In this document: positions 55,191 to 62,996 of the stretch, piece after piece
Numbering within the stretch: the first letter of the stretch is position 1
Layout: each line of letters starts with the position of its first letter
Source: Cellulosilyticum sp. I15G10I2
Lineage (GTDB): Bacteria > Bacillota > Clostridia > Lachnospirales > Cellulosilyticaceae
DNA: 64,000 nt
Assembly: GCF_900095725.1 (NCBI RefSeq)
Contig: NZ_FMMP01000011.1
Location: 124,001-188,000 of the forward strand
Direction: 5' to 3'
Notes under the pieces: generated by a model
Database searches by the model: none
Told to the model about the DNA's origin: nothing
Seen by the model: the letters and a program-made list of their open reading frames with translations, nothing else
Program-made: the position numbers and the translations under genes

Positions 55191-56036
55191 ATGTGGACGA
55201 ATGCTTGTGTTATTCTAGCTATAATATTTGTATTTGCTTTATTATGTTTATTTACAATTATCCTTATAGAATATCTCTTTATGGGATTGGATCGTCTAGG
55301 GAAAAAAATAGCTATGAAAATAAAAAGTGGAAAATATATGATTCTATTAGAAATACTATATATAGTACTAATGATGGTTTCATTAATATCAATATTTGTT
55401 AATCGTATTTTTTCTATTGGCTTTAATCTATTGGCTGCTTTATCATATGTACTTTTATCTAGTATAATATTTTCCGTTAATAAAAAGTACAAGCATGCCA
55501 ATAGCTTATTTAAAAAAATATTTTCAGATAAAAATAAAATAGTGGAATTTCTTGATAAGGTATTCACCTCTCCATTTATAGAGGTATTTCCTTCAGGTCT
55601 TAGTATGTTATCACTGTGCATGCTTATCTTTTTATCTATACCAGTATTAGGTAAAAATTTTGATTGGCCTATATCTACATACTTTATTCAAATTATGAGT
55701 GTACCTATAATAACAGCTACATGGATATATTTTACTACAGGAAGTATCATGAAAATAGATATAAGAGATGACCAAGATACAAAGCTAAAAAAGAACATTA
55801 AGTTTGGATTTAACTCAAGAAAAGAAATTGTAAGTGTAAAAAGAGTTATTGTATATGGAGCATATTTAATATTTAATATAAAAAAGTCTTATAATGAATA
55901 TATGGGGTTTTTGGGTGAAAAGGTTAATGAGGATAAATTCCTATTTTTATTAGGAGCTACGATATTTGTTGTTTTTATATCTTTGGATAGAATATTTAAA
56001 GAAATTCATGATGCAGCCACTAAAAAACAAGCTTGA
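55191..56036 (+). CDS. Multi-pass membrane protein of unknown function
   Basis: The protein has 281 residues and about six hydrophobic segments (about 5-29, 47-68, 72-90, 135-155, 165-183, 250-265). A basic helical loop lies between (about 195-235). No motif is recognised. SD AAGGGAGA before ATG 55191. The 200 bases upstream hold only broken frames. It is the last intact gene of the island. Confidence 0.65.
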   Translation: MWTNACVILAIIFVFALLCLFTIILIEYLFMGLDRLGKKIAMKIKSGKYMILLEILYIVLMMVSLISIFVNRIFSIGFNLLAALSYVLLSSIIFSVNKKYKHANSLFKKIFSDKNKIVEFLDKVFTSPFIEVFPSGLSMLSLCMLIFLSIPVLGKNFDWPISTYFIQIMSVPIITATWIYFTTGSIMKIDIRDDQDTKLKKNIKFGFNSRKEIVSVKRVIVYGAYLIFNIKKSYNEYMGFLGEKVNEDKFLFLLGATIFVVFISLDRIFKEIHDAATKKQA

Positions 56037-56194
56037 TGTATTTATTATTACAACTATATTGTAGAAGTATAATCCATCTTAGTATTGAAGTAGTAAAATA
56101 AAATTATAATATAAATTCAATAAATATTTAATTTGCAAGAAATAATATTTAAGTGTGTAATAAGTGAGTAGTAGATGTGTAGTAAGTGGGGGAA

Positions 56195-56254
56195 ATGGCA
56201 GAAAATCATTGGGCGAAAAAAGCTTGTGAAAGCCGCGGAAATATTGATAAATAA
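56195..56254 (+). pseudogene. Short lysin/SLH-like remnant at the island right end
   Basis: The 19-codon frame MAENHWAKKACESRGNIDK after a GGGGG SD resembles the start of SLH-like or endolysin C-terminal repeats (HWAKKA). It is probably the leftover of a phage lysis gene. Weak evidence because of its length. Confidence 0.3.
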
Positions 56255-56301
56255 GGAAAAACCACTACTAATGATATATTATAAAATATACTAATCTACA
56301 A

Positions 56302-56340
56302 ATCAGAGGGTCGTGGGTTCGAATCCTACTGCGTGCGTTA
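56302..56340 (+). repeat. Right attachment repeat (attR), tRNA-Arg 3' fragment
   Basis: 39 bases identical to 44655-44693. The 5' half of a tRNA is absent here, so this is not a gene. Confidence 0.85.
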
Positions 56341-56343
56341 CTT

Positions 56344-56394
56344 AAAGGTCATAGGACTTGCGTATCAAATGATACGCAAGTCCTATGACCTTTT
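56344..56394. terminator. Strong bidirectional terminator right of the island
   Basis: Stem AAAGGTCATAGGACTTGCGT / ACGCAAGTCCTATGACCTTT followed by TTTT. It may be the original terminator of tRNA-Arg before the island entered. Confidence 0.88.
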
Positions 56395-56448
56395 TTAACT
56401 TTTAATGCTTTACTAAATAGGCTAGATGGTATGAGTAAACTTTGAACA

Positions 56449-56964
56449 TTAAGTATCAAATTTTGAGAGGATCTCTTCAAGTATTTCAAGTGTATCAAGT
56501 GCGGTTGCTCTTGAGTAAAAATATTCCTCTAATAGTTCAAAGCTTTCTATATCATCGGTTATATTTACTAGTAAATTTAAAATATATAAACTGCCCTTAA
56601 TAAGATTAAGCGCATTAAAAGTAAGTAAAACATGCCTGTTTCGCTCACCAACCTCTGGAACTGTTTTTAAGTAGTCTTGAACTATTTTATTAAGTCTTTG
56701 GATATTATTTTCAATTAAATTAATGCGTGATTGAAGTTGACCATCTTGAGTGGATGAGCTCTTAAGCGCTAAAAGTGCTATATCAGTAACTTGACCTTCA
56801 ATATTTTTTATTTCACCCAGGAACTCCTCAATAGTTTGTTTATGCTTAGCATCGCTAATTATTATATCATTGCCATTAGTAGCATATAAGGGGATGTTGG
56901 CAAAGATAATAACAGTTGATAACATAATAGATACTAATAATTTAAGGAGATTTTTATTCTCCAT
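56449..56964 (-). CDS. Small secreted helical protein, family member B2
   Basis: The 171-residue protein has a signal peptide (LLVSIMLSTVIIFANIPLYA). The helical mature part shares blocks with the pair at 36.4-37.4 kb and with its neighbour: KHKQTIEEFLGEIK, VPEVGERNRHVLLTFNALNL, GSLYILNLLV and SRATALDTLEILEEIL. Function unknown. Its ATG is preceded on the minus strand by GGAGGTG. Confidence 0.75.
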   Translation of the reverse strand: MENKNLLKLLVSIMLSTVIIFANIPLYATNGNDIIISDAKHKQTIEEFLGEIKNIEGQVTDIALLALKSSSTQDGQLQSRINLIENNIQRLNKIVQDYLKTVPEVGERNRHVLLTFNALNLIKGSLYILNLLVNITDDIESFELLEEYFYSRATALDTLEILEEILSKFDT

Positions 56965-57044
56965 GTAGCACCTCCGTAATTAATAAAATATACCTATTTT
57001 AAGTAGCTAGGTTTAGAAATAATACATAAAAGGTATTTAAAAAG

Positions 57045-57560
57045 TTAAGCTTTATATCTTTCAAGAGAATTCTCCAATATTGTAAGTGTGTCTGAAGCAT
57101 TTCTTCTTGTACGGAAAAATTCATCTAGAAGATTGATTCTTTGTATATCAGTTGTTGCGCGTGCCAATAAACTCAGAGTATACAAATTACTTCTAACAAG
57201 ATTAAGAACATTAAAAGTAAGCCGTACGTGTCTATCTTCAGGGCTAAGTCCTTGGACTATATCAGCATAATCTTCGATTGTTTGGTTAAGTTCTTGTAAA
57301 TCAGTACTAATTGCATTGATTTGGAGTGGAATTTGGTTATTGGGAGCAGCTGAGTTTTTTAAAATAGCCTGTGTAATAGCAGCCGATTGGTCTTCGGCAG
57401 CTTTTATTTCACTAATGAATTGATAGATGTTTTTTTGATGTTCAGCAGGGGGTGGAAACATAGGTGCTGCCGAAGTTGCGCTTATAACAGTTGAAGAAAA
57501 TACAACAATAATTGACAGCATAATAGAGAGTAAAGATTTGAATTTATTTATATCATCCAT
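57045..57560 (-). CDS. Small secreted helical protein, family member B1
   Basis: The 171-residue paralogue of the next gene on this strand has a signal peptide (LLSIMLSIIVVFSSTVIS). Shared blocks: EHQKNIYQFISEIKA, LSPEDRHVRLTFNVLNL, SNLYTLSLLA and TRRNASDTLTILENSLERY. The two B genes are closer to each other than to the A pair. An 80-base gap separates them. Minus-strand SD AGAGGTG. Confidence 0.75.
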   Translation of the reverse strand: MDDINKFKSLLSIMLSIIVVFSSTVISATSAAPMFPPPAEHQKNIYQFISEIKAAEDQSAAITQAILKNSAAPNNQIPLQINAISTDLQELNQTIEDYADIVQGLSPEDRHVRLTFNVLNLVRSNLYTLSLLARATTDIQRINLLDEFFRTRRNASDTLTILENSLERYKA

Positions 57561-57711
57561 AGAGCACCTCTAGATACTAGTAAGATTTATACAATTTAAA
57601 ATGTCCAAATTTATAGTAGAGTATGCGGTACTTTGTTATTTAATAATAATGAAATTTCCTTATAAATCAACAAACCTTAAAACGAACTGATTTATCGTTT
57701 ATAAGACAACT

Positions 57712-57741
57712 AGGGTAAGCGCATAATGATACGCTTACCCT
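57712..57741. terminator. Hairpin between the secreted-protein pair and the Sm-like gene
   Basis: Stem AGGGTAAGCG / CGCTTACCCT. No long T run on either strand, so it is a moderate terminator at best for the minus-strand gene ending at 57788. Confidence 0.5.
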
Positions 57742-57787
57742 TAACAACTTAAGTATTTAATTTAATATTATCTTTTAGTTTCATGTT

Positions 57788-58198
57788 TTAATAAGGATAA
57801 TAAGGATAACTCTGAGAATAAGGATAGGGTGAAATATAAGGATAGGGTGAAATGTTATAAGGATAAGGTAATAATGTTAAGGCTAATAATTCAGCTAGCG
57901 GAAATCTCCTTCGTCTAAATCGTCTAACCCTTCTAGGCCTACCAGCTGGAGTGCCATATGGTATCTGTCTATTATAGCGGTTTCCATCTTGCGAATTTTC
58001 ACCTTCTTGGTTTTCATCTTCTCGATAGATTACATCCTCACCCATAAGAACATCAACATGGTCAGGTTCTAAACCTATAATAATACCATCTACTTCAGTT
58101 CCATCTTGCATTCTTATAACGGCATGATAATACATCATTTTTTTACATACATCATATAATTTTTGTACATCTGGGAGAATATTCCCTTTTGATTCCAT
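57788..58198 (-). CDS. Sm-like small protein with basic segment and Pro-Tyr tail
   Basis: The protein has 136 residues from the ATG at 58198 (minus-strand SD AAGGAG eight bases before). Residues about 25-60 read YHAVIRMQDGTEVDGIIIGL then EPDHVDVLMG, like the beta-barrel of Sm/YlzA-type proteins. An acidic linker, an Arg-rich block (RRVRRFRRRRF), and a tail of repeated PYPY/SPYPY units follow. The tail resembles spore coat or surface proteins. I infer a structural role. It is divergent from the RemA-like gene. Confidence 0.6.
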   Translation of the reverse strand: MESKGNILPDVQKLYDVCKKMMYYHAVIRMQDGTEVDGIIIGLEPDHVDVLMGEDVIYREDENQEGENSQDGNRYNRQIPYGTPAGRPRRVRRFRRRRFPLAELLALTLLPYPYNISPYPYISPYPYSQSYPYYPY

Positions 58199-58404
58199 TT
58201 TTATCAACTCCTTCCATATTATAATATTAATTTTTTAAGAAAAGTGTTCTATTTATAATAAAAAAATATTTTTAATATAAATCTTAAAAAACATCAAATA
58301 TACTTCGATAAGTTAGTGTGATGGGATAACTAGAGAGTATATTTGTCCCGCTTACGGAGATACTAATTTTAAGATTAGAACTCCGAATAACTGAGGTGAT
58401 AGCT

Positions 58405-58782
58405 ATGCAGGTAAGAGAAAACTTTATGATTCCTTTGGGATATGGGAAGTTTGTGAGATCGGATAAAATTGTAAGTCTTGAGCCTATAGAAGATGAAAGG
58501 GGTCCAGGTAGACGGACTGTAGTATATATTGAGGATATAAAGAACCCTTTGATTGCCTCGAGAACAGAGAATACAATTCTAGCAAATATGCTAGAGGTTC
58601 CAAGAGAGGAGCTTGAAGCAGCAGCAGCTCTTGAACTCTTAAAAGATATTAAGGATGATATGCTACAAATTGGCCCAATGCTTAGAAAAAGCATAAAAAA
58701 AGAAGCTGGTTTTGACATTAATAGAATGGAAAAAAGAATTGATGAAATACTTAAACATGATATAGAATTTGATAATATTTAA
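58405..58782 (+). CDS. RemA/DUF370-like protein with helical extension
   Basis: The protein has 125 residues from ATG 58405, after GAGGTG. The first 55 residues (MIPLGYGKFVRSDKIVSLEP, then RRTVVYIED and SRTENTIL) resemble RemA/DUF370, small DNA-binding regulators of biofilm matrix genes in Bacillus. The usual RemA ends near residue 85. Here the C-terminal half is a long charged helix (VPREELEAAAALELLKDIK). Its assignment is tentative. Confidence 0.55.
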   Translation: MQVRENFMIPLGYGKFVRSDKIVSLEPIEDERGPGRRTVVYIEDIKNPLIASRTENTILANMLEVPREELEAAAALELLKDIKDDMLQIGPMLRKSIKKEAGFDINRMEKRIDEILKHDIEFDNI

Positions 58783-58788
58783 ATAGTA

Positions 58789-58832
58789 CCCCATGAATTT
58801 CTTGTAGCTATAAGAAATTTATGGGCTTTTAT
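58789..58832 (+). terminator. Terminator after the RemA-like gene
   Basis: Stem CCCATGAATTTCTT / AAGAAATTTATGGG followed by CTTTTATTTATTTT. Confidence 0.8.
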
Positions 58833-59005
58833 TTATTTTAAAGAACAAACCTTAGCTATTAGAAGTTTATGGTGAAATATGTAGAAAATTTTGTTATAAA
58901 ATACCAATTAATAGTATAGAATAGGTATTTAAAATAACAATAAAACATAGTATAATCTAAAAAGAGACTTTACTATACAGTTTGAAAGAAAGGAAAACAC
59001 ATAAA

Positions 59006-59314
59006 ATGGCGTATTATATCAGCTCAGGTAAAAGACGTAAGAAAAATGTTTTTTTGATTATATTAATAACTATAACAATTATTGGATCAGCAGCCACAGT
59101 AGGATTAACAAGTGGTTTTTTTTATGTTGGTAAAATAGTAGGAGAAAACCTAATTAATATAGAAACAGTAAAACAAGATACAGCGAATTTACAACAACAG
59201 ATAGATACATCTAAAGAACAATTAGAACTTTATGAAAAGCAATTAGATAAACTTAATGAGCAGCTTCTTAGATTTGATCCCATCATTATTCCGGATTCAA
59301 TGTTAAAAGAATAA
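59006..59314 (+). CDS. Small membrane-anchored coiled-coil protein
   Basis: The protein has 102 residues from ATG 59006 (SD GAAAGG). A basic start (SSGKRRKKN), one membrane segment (about 16-38), then an extracellular coiled coil (about 50-92; LQQQIDTSKEQLELYEKQL). The layout copies the N-terminal third of the deacetylase that follows 64 bases later. The two may interact through their coiled coils; inferred. Confidence 0.65.
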   Translation: MAYYISSGKRRKKNVFLIILITITIIGSAATVGLTSGFFYVGKIVGENLINIETVKQDTANLQQQIDTSKEQLELYEKQLDKLNEQLLRFDPIIIPDSMLKE

Positions 59315-59377
59315 TAAAATAGGCGTACAAACTTAGACGAGCAAGTAAGAATAGCACATTAAGAAGAGGTGGAGATT

Positions 59378-60307
59378 ATGAAACTGCGTACAAAAAAGGA
59401 GTCGAAAATCAAAAAGGTTCTTGTATTTTTGGTTTTATCAATTATTGTCATATGCTCAGCGGGGTTGTTAGCCCAGCAAACAATATATAAGATACAAGAA
59501 CTTAATCAAACGAAAAGTGAATTAAATTTATTGCAATTAGATAAAACTAACTTAGAAAAAGAAGCAGAGGAAGTTAAAAATAAAGAAGAAGATCTTAAAA
59601 ATAAGGTTGCGGAGCTAGAACGGAAGCTCGAAGAGGTCATAAAGGATAACCCAGAAGTAACTATTGATCCAGAAGAAGCAAATAAGAAATATGCCTATCT
59701 AACATTTGATGATGGCCCTAGCAGAAATACCGTTAAAATATTAGATTTTCTTAAGGCTAATGGGATAAAAGCGACTTTTTTTGTAGTGGGTGATCCGGCT
59801 CAAGAGCATATTTACAGGAGAATATTTGATGAAGGACATACGCTTGCTGTTCACTCCTATACGCATAAATTTAATGAGATTTATAAGAGTGTAGAAAGTT
59901 TTATGGCAGATATTCATCAATTGTCTGACCTTATTCAAAATATAACTGGGGTAAAACCAACGCTTATGAGGTTTGCTGGAGGATCAAATAATAGTGTAAG
60001 CAAAAGATATAACCGTACGGATATTATGCCGGAAATCATTGCCAAGGTAAAAGAAGAAGGTTTTATTTATTATGATTGGAATGTAGATTCTATGGATGCC
60101 GCAAAAAGTAATCAAGATGTACAGGTTATTATAGATTCAGTTTTAGAAGGGGCTAAAGATAAAAATCATGCTTTTATACTTATGCATGATGCAGCAGTTA
60201 AGGCTACAACAGTTGAGGCTCTTCCTCAGATAATAGAGGGATTGAAAAAACAAGGATTTATATTTAAAGAGATTACACCAGAAGTAGCGCCTGTACAATT
60301 TAGATAA
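59378..60307 (+). CDS. Membrane-anchored polysaccharide deacetylase
   Basis: The protein has 309 residues from ATG 59378 (SD GAGGTGGAG). Basic N-terminus, one membrane segment (about 11-31), a coiled coil (about 38-92), then a NodB-homology domain (about 105-295). Motifs: LTFDDGPSRNT (catalytic Asp and metal Asp), HSYTHKF (metal His pair), RFAGGSNN. The substrate is probably peptidoglycan or another N-acetylated surface glycan. Confidence 0.92.
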   Translation: MKLRTKKESKIKKVLVFLVLSIIVICSAGLLAQQTIYKIQELNQTKSELNLLQLDKTNLEKEAEEVKNKEEDLKNKVAELERKLEEVIKDNPEVTIDPEEANKKYAYLTFDDGPSRNTVKILDFLKANGIKATFFVVGDPAQEHIYRRIFDEGHTLAVHSYTHKFNEIYKSVESFMADIHQLSDLIQNITGVKPTLMRFAGGSNNSVSKRYNRTDIMPEIIAKVKEEGFIYYDWNVDSMDAAKSNQDVQVIIDSVLEGAKDKNHAFILMHDAAVKATTVEALPQIIEGLKKQGFIFKEITPEVAPVQFR

Positions 60308-60683
60308 AAAGTACACATAAGGTATGTTTATTTAAAATACCGCCCATGTATAAAAGTATTCATGAAAAAAGACTTATTTTTGATTCCGAATTTTGATGCA
60401 ATTTGTTTGATAAATCAACTATATTTACTGTGGTATTATGCATGTTGAGTATAGTGAGTTAACTGCAACGCGTATATTATCACAAAATTAGATATGGATT
60501 TATTGTGTGGGATAAACGTTTTGATGAAGATAGATTGTATACACGGAGAACAAAAAAAGCGAAAAAACATAAGAAATGATTGTGACATGCTATAGAAAGG
60601 TATATAATTAGCTTATAAGCTTAAGTTCTTTTAAATATAAAGGTTATTTTAAATAATTATGAATATATGAGGAGGATAAGAAG
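60308..60683. other. 376-bp gene-free spacer
   Basis: AT-rich. A short basic frame (about 60463-60579, ending RTKKAKKHKK) has no start codon with an SD, so it is not called. I see no terminator hairpin after the deacetylase gene. Confidence 0.35.
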
Positions 60684-61412
60684 ATGGATAGAGTACTCAA
60701 TGTTGCACATAGGGGCTTCAGCGGAAAATACCCAGAAAATACTAATATAGCATTTGTTAAAGCGTTAACTGAGGGTTACTGTGACGGAATAGAAGTAGAT
60801 GTTCATATGACCAAAGATGGCAAGCTTGTTATTATTCATGACAGTAGACTAGAGCGTACAACAACAGGGACAGGTTTTATCAAAGATTATACATTAGAAG
60901 AAGTATTGCAGTTTGATGCAGGTGTTAAGTATGACCCTAAATATAAAGGTGAAAAAATATCATTAGTGGACGTGGCGCTGGATCTGGTTAAGAAATATAA
61001 TGTGAGATTATATATTGAAATCAAAAATAGTGAAGATGAATACAAAGGCATAGAAGAGAAGATTGTGGAAAAAGTTAAAGAGTTTGGCCTTCAAGACAAA
61101 GTTGTACTTCATTCTTATAATGGTGAATCAGTAAAGCGTGTTAAACTTCTTGATGATCGTATAAAGACTGGACTTCTTTGTAGAGAAGTATCTTGGGATA
61201 TAAGAGATTATAGATATGCAGATGCTATTTGCTTCTGTTATGAATCTGCAGATTTAGAAGCGATTGAGACTATTCATAGTATAGGAAAAAAAGTAACTGT
61301 TTGGACAGTAGATGAGATAAGTGATATGAAAAAAATGATTGACCTTGGGGTAGATGCAATTATTACAAACTATCCAGATACGTTAAATGATATTATCAAT
61401 GGATTATGTTAG
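60684..61412 (+). CDS. Glycerophosphodiester phosphodiesterase
   Basis: It hydrolyses glycerophosphodiesters to glycerol-3-phosphate and an alcohol. Cytosolic UgpQ-like length (242 residues). Marks: AHRGFSGKYPENTNIAF (catalytic His), EVDVHMTKDGKLVIIHD (metal Glu, Asp and second His), LYIEIKN, and VWTVDE near the end. SD GAGGAGG before ATG 60684. It could feed the glycerol module at 13-18 kb. Confidence 0.95.
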   Translation: MDRVLNVAHRGFSGKYPENTNIAFVKALTEGYCDGIEVDVHMTKDGKLVIIHDSRLERTTTGTGFIKDYTLEEVLQFDAGVKYDPKYKGEKISLVDVALDLVKKYNVRLYIEIKNSEDEYKGIEEKIVEKVKEFGLQDKVVLHSYNGESVKRVKLLDDRIKTGLLCREVSWDIRDYRYADAICFCYESADLEAIETIHSIGKKVTVWTVDEISDMKKMIDLGVDAIITNYPDTLNDIINGLC

Positions 61413-61422
61413 AGTAAAGATA

Positions 61423-61457
61423 AAAAGCTATGAGTGACATCATAGCTTTTGTTTTTT
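61423..61457 (+). terminator. Terminator after the phosphodiesterase gene
   Basis: Stem AAAAGCTATGA / TCATAGCTTTT followed by GTTTTTT. Confidence 0.88.
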
Positions 61458-61635
61458 ATCAAATTTTTTATTCATATTATAATCAATGAAAAGATATATT
61501 TATAAAGAGCAAAAATAAATGACTTGAAACTTATAAATCAGCTCATGTATAATAAAAATGATAGTTATTTATAAGAGGATATTTCAAAGTATAATAAGTC
61601 ATTATGCTAATCGATATAATGAGAGGGGGATGAAT

Positions 61636-62514
61636 ATGGAATCTCCAATTACAGCGGTAGGATTTTCAAAAATAGATGGTGAGTATAAGATAGAAGATAT
61701 AGTCGGCGAAATCTTAGATACGCCGACGAGGCAAGTCGCAAGTCGTATGGCTAATAATGATATACTTGCAGAGTATTCAAAGATGTTTGCAGACGATACT
61801 TACGTTATGGTAAGAATAGTAGTTAAAGCCGGTCAAAAAGATACTAAAATACAAGTAGAACAATGTGAGCCCTATGTTGAATCACATCATACAGTGCAAG
61901 TGGAAGATTTGATGGTAGAATGTATAGATGATGAATACACATATTATGCAGTCTGTGAAGAAAAAGAAACTGGCATGCAATTTATATTTTGGCTTCAGAA
62001 TGTTATTGAGTATATAGAAACACTTGATGCGGGGAGCACTTTTAACGAAGTTAAAATGGTAGGCTTAGCTATGGAGGGAACGATCATCCTTCCTATTGAA
62101 AAAAATGAAGAAGAAGAAGTGGTTGAAAAAGAAGAACGTGAAAAACTTAAGGTAATCATTCAAAGAGCTAGAGAAGGTGATGAAGAGGCCAAAGAGCAGC
62201 TCGAACAAGAAGAAAGAGAATTAGATGAACAGCTTAAAGAACGTATGATGGAAGAAGATTTTCTTTCTATTATGAGTGGTTATTTTGTACCCACTACTTT
62301 AGTAGATGCCACTTATGCAATACTTGGGGAAATAACAGGTATTAGTACAAGAAAAAATAATAAGACCAAAGAGGAAATGTACTTATTTGTATTAAGTGTA
62401 AATGACATGCCCCTAGAGATTATGATTAATAAGAATATGTTGGTAGGAGAACCGAGCATTGGCATGAGATTTATGGGAACGTGCTGGCTTCAAGGAAGTA
62501 TTATTATTAAATAA
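61636..62514 (+). CDS. DUF3881-like protein of unknown function
   Basis: The protein has 292 residues from ATG 61636 (SD GAGAGGGGG). The opening ITAVGFSKIDG, the overall layout, and a highly charged middle helix (about 155-205) resemble DUF3881, a cytosolic family mostly seen in Lachnospirales. No catalytic motif is visible. An earlier in-frame start at 61558 lacks an SD. Confidence 0.7.
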   Translation: MESPITAVGFSKIDGEYKIEDIVGEILDTPTRQVASRMANNDILAEYSKMFADDTYVMVRIVVKAGQKDTKIQVEQCEPYVESHHTVQVEDLMVECIDDEYTYYAVCEEKETGMQFIFWLQNVIEYIETLDAGSTFNEVKMVGLAMEGTIILPIEKNEEEEVVEKEEREKLKVIIQRAREGDEEAKEQLEQEERELDEQLKERMMEEDFLSIMSGYFVPTTLVDATYAILGEITGISTRKNNKTKEEMYLFVLSVNDMPLEIMINKNMLVGEPSIGMRFMGTCWLQGSIIIK

Positions 62515-62518
62515 ATAC

Positions 62519-62623
62519 TTGACGAAAAGCATATAAAAATGTACTATAATAGTTGCAATAAGATACCAACCCTACTTATAATTGTTGACCAAATGTTGAC
62601 TAGCTAAGGCAACATCTGGTCAA
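62519..62623 (+). promoter_or_regulatory. Promoter and leader hairpin of tRNA-Arg(CCT)
   Basis: -35 TTGACG (62519-62524) and -10 TACTAT (62543-62548), 18-base spacer. Downstream, TTGACCAAATGTTG (62585-62598) pairs with CAACATCTGGTCAA (62610-62623), placing a stable stem in the 5' leader of the tRNA precursor. Confidence 0.6.
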
Positions 62624-62649
62624 TATGTTGTATATACTAAATCGTATCT

Positions 62650-62723
62650 GTTTCCGTAGCTCAGTAGGATAGAGCGTTCGCCTCCTAAGCGAAAGGCCGT
62701 GGGTTCGATTCCCGCCGGGAACG
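62650..62723 (+). tRNA. tRNA-Arg, anticodon CCT
   Basis: Acceptor GTTTCCG / CGGGAAC, D-arm GCTC / GAGC, anticodon stem TTCGC / GCGAA with loop CTCCTAA (anticodon CCT, codon AGG), T-arm GTGGG / CCCGC around TTCGATT. CCA is not encoded. Confidence 0.96.
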
Positions 62724-62731
62724 CTATTAAA

Positions 62732-62776
62732 GTAAAAACAAAGTCTTGCAGACAGCAAGGCTTTGTTTTTTTGCTT
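62732..62776 (+). terminator. Terminator after tRNA-Arg(CCT)
   Basis: Stem AAACAAAGTCTTGC / GCAAGGCTTTGTTT followed by a TTTT run. Confidence 0.88.
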
Positions 62777-62996
62777 TAAAATAAGTATTAATTGTAAATC
62801 TAGAAATCTAAATGGAATATGAATAATTTACTAATTTACAAATTTTGGTTGAGATGATATAGTAATAATGTAGAAAAATGGAGAATTAATGTATATTTTA
62901 AAATAAACACTCGCTTATAAAAATACATCATACATTTACATGCACATCTGAGGGATTACCTTTATAATAAAATTAGCTAAATGGAGGAATGATAAC

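Larger units (their letters stand above)
44655..56340. mobile_element. Genomic island in tRNA-Arg: decayed prophage carrying an integron-type cassette array
   Basis: About 11.7 kb bounded by exact 39-bp repeats of the tRNA-Arg 3' end. The left part has two frameshifted phage-type regulatory genes, the middle has attC-separated cassettes, and the right end has two further genes and a short lysin-like remnant. No tyrosine or serine recombinase remains, so the island is probably immobile by itself. Confidence 0.8.

Noticed and set aside
56302-56340. A second tRNA-Arg gene
   Set aside because: Only the 3' half is present; no D-arm or 5' acceptor strand precedes it.
60463-60579. Short basic frame ending RTKKAKKHKK
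   Set aside because: No start codon with a ribosome binding site; composition alone is not enough.
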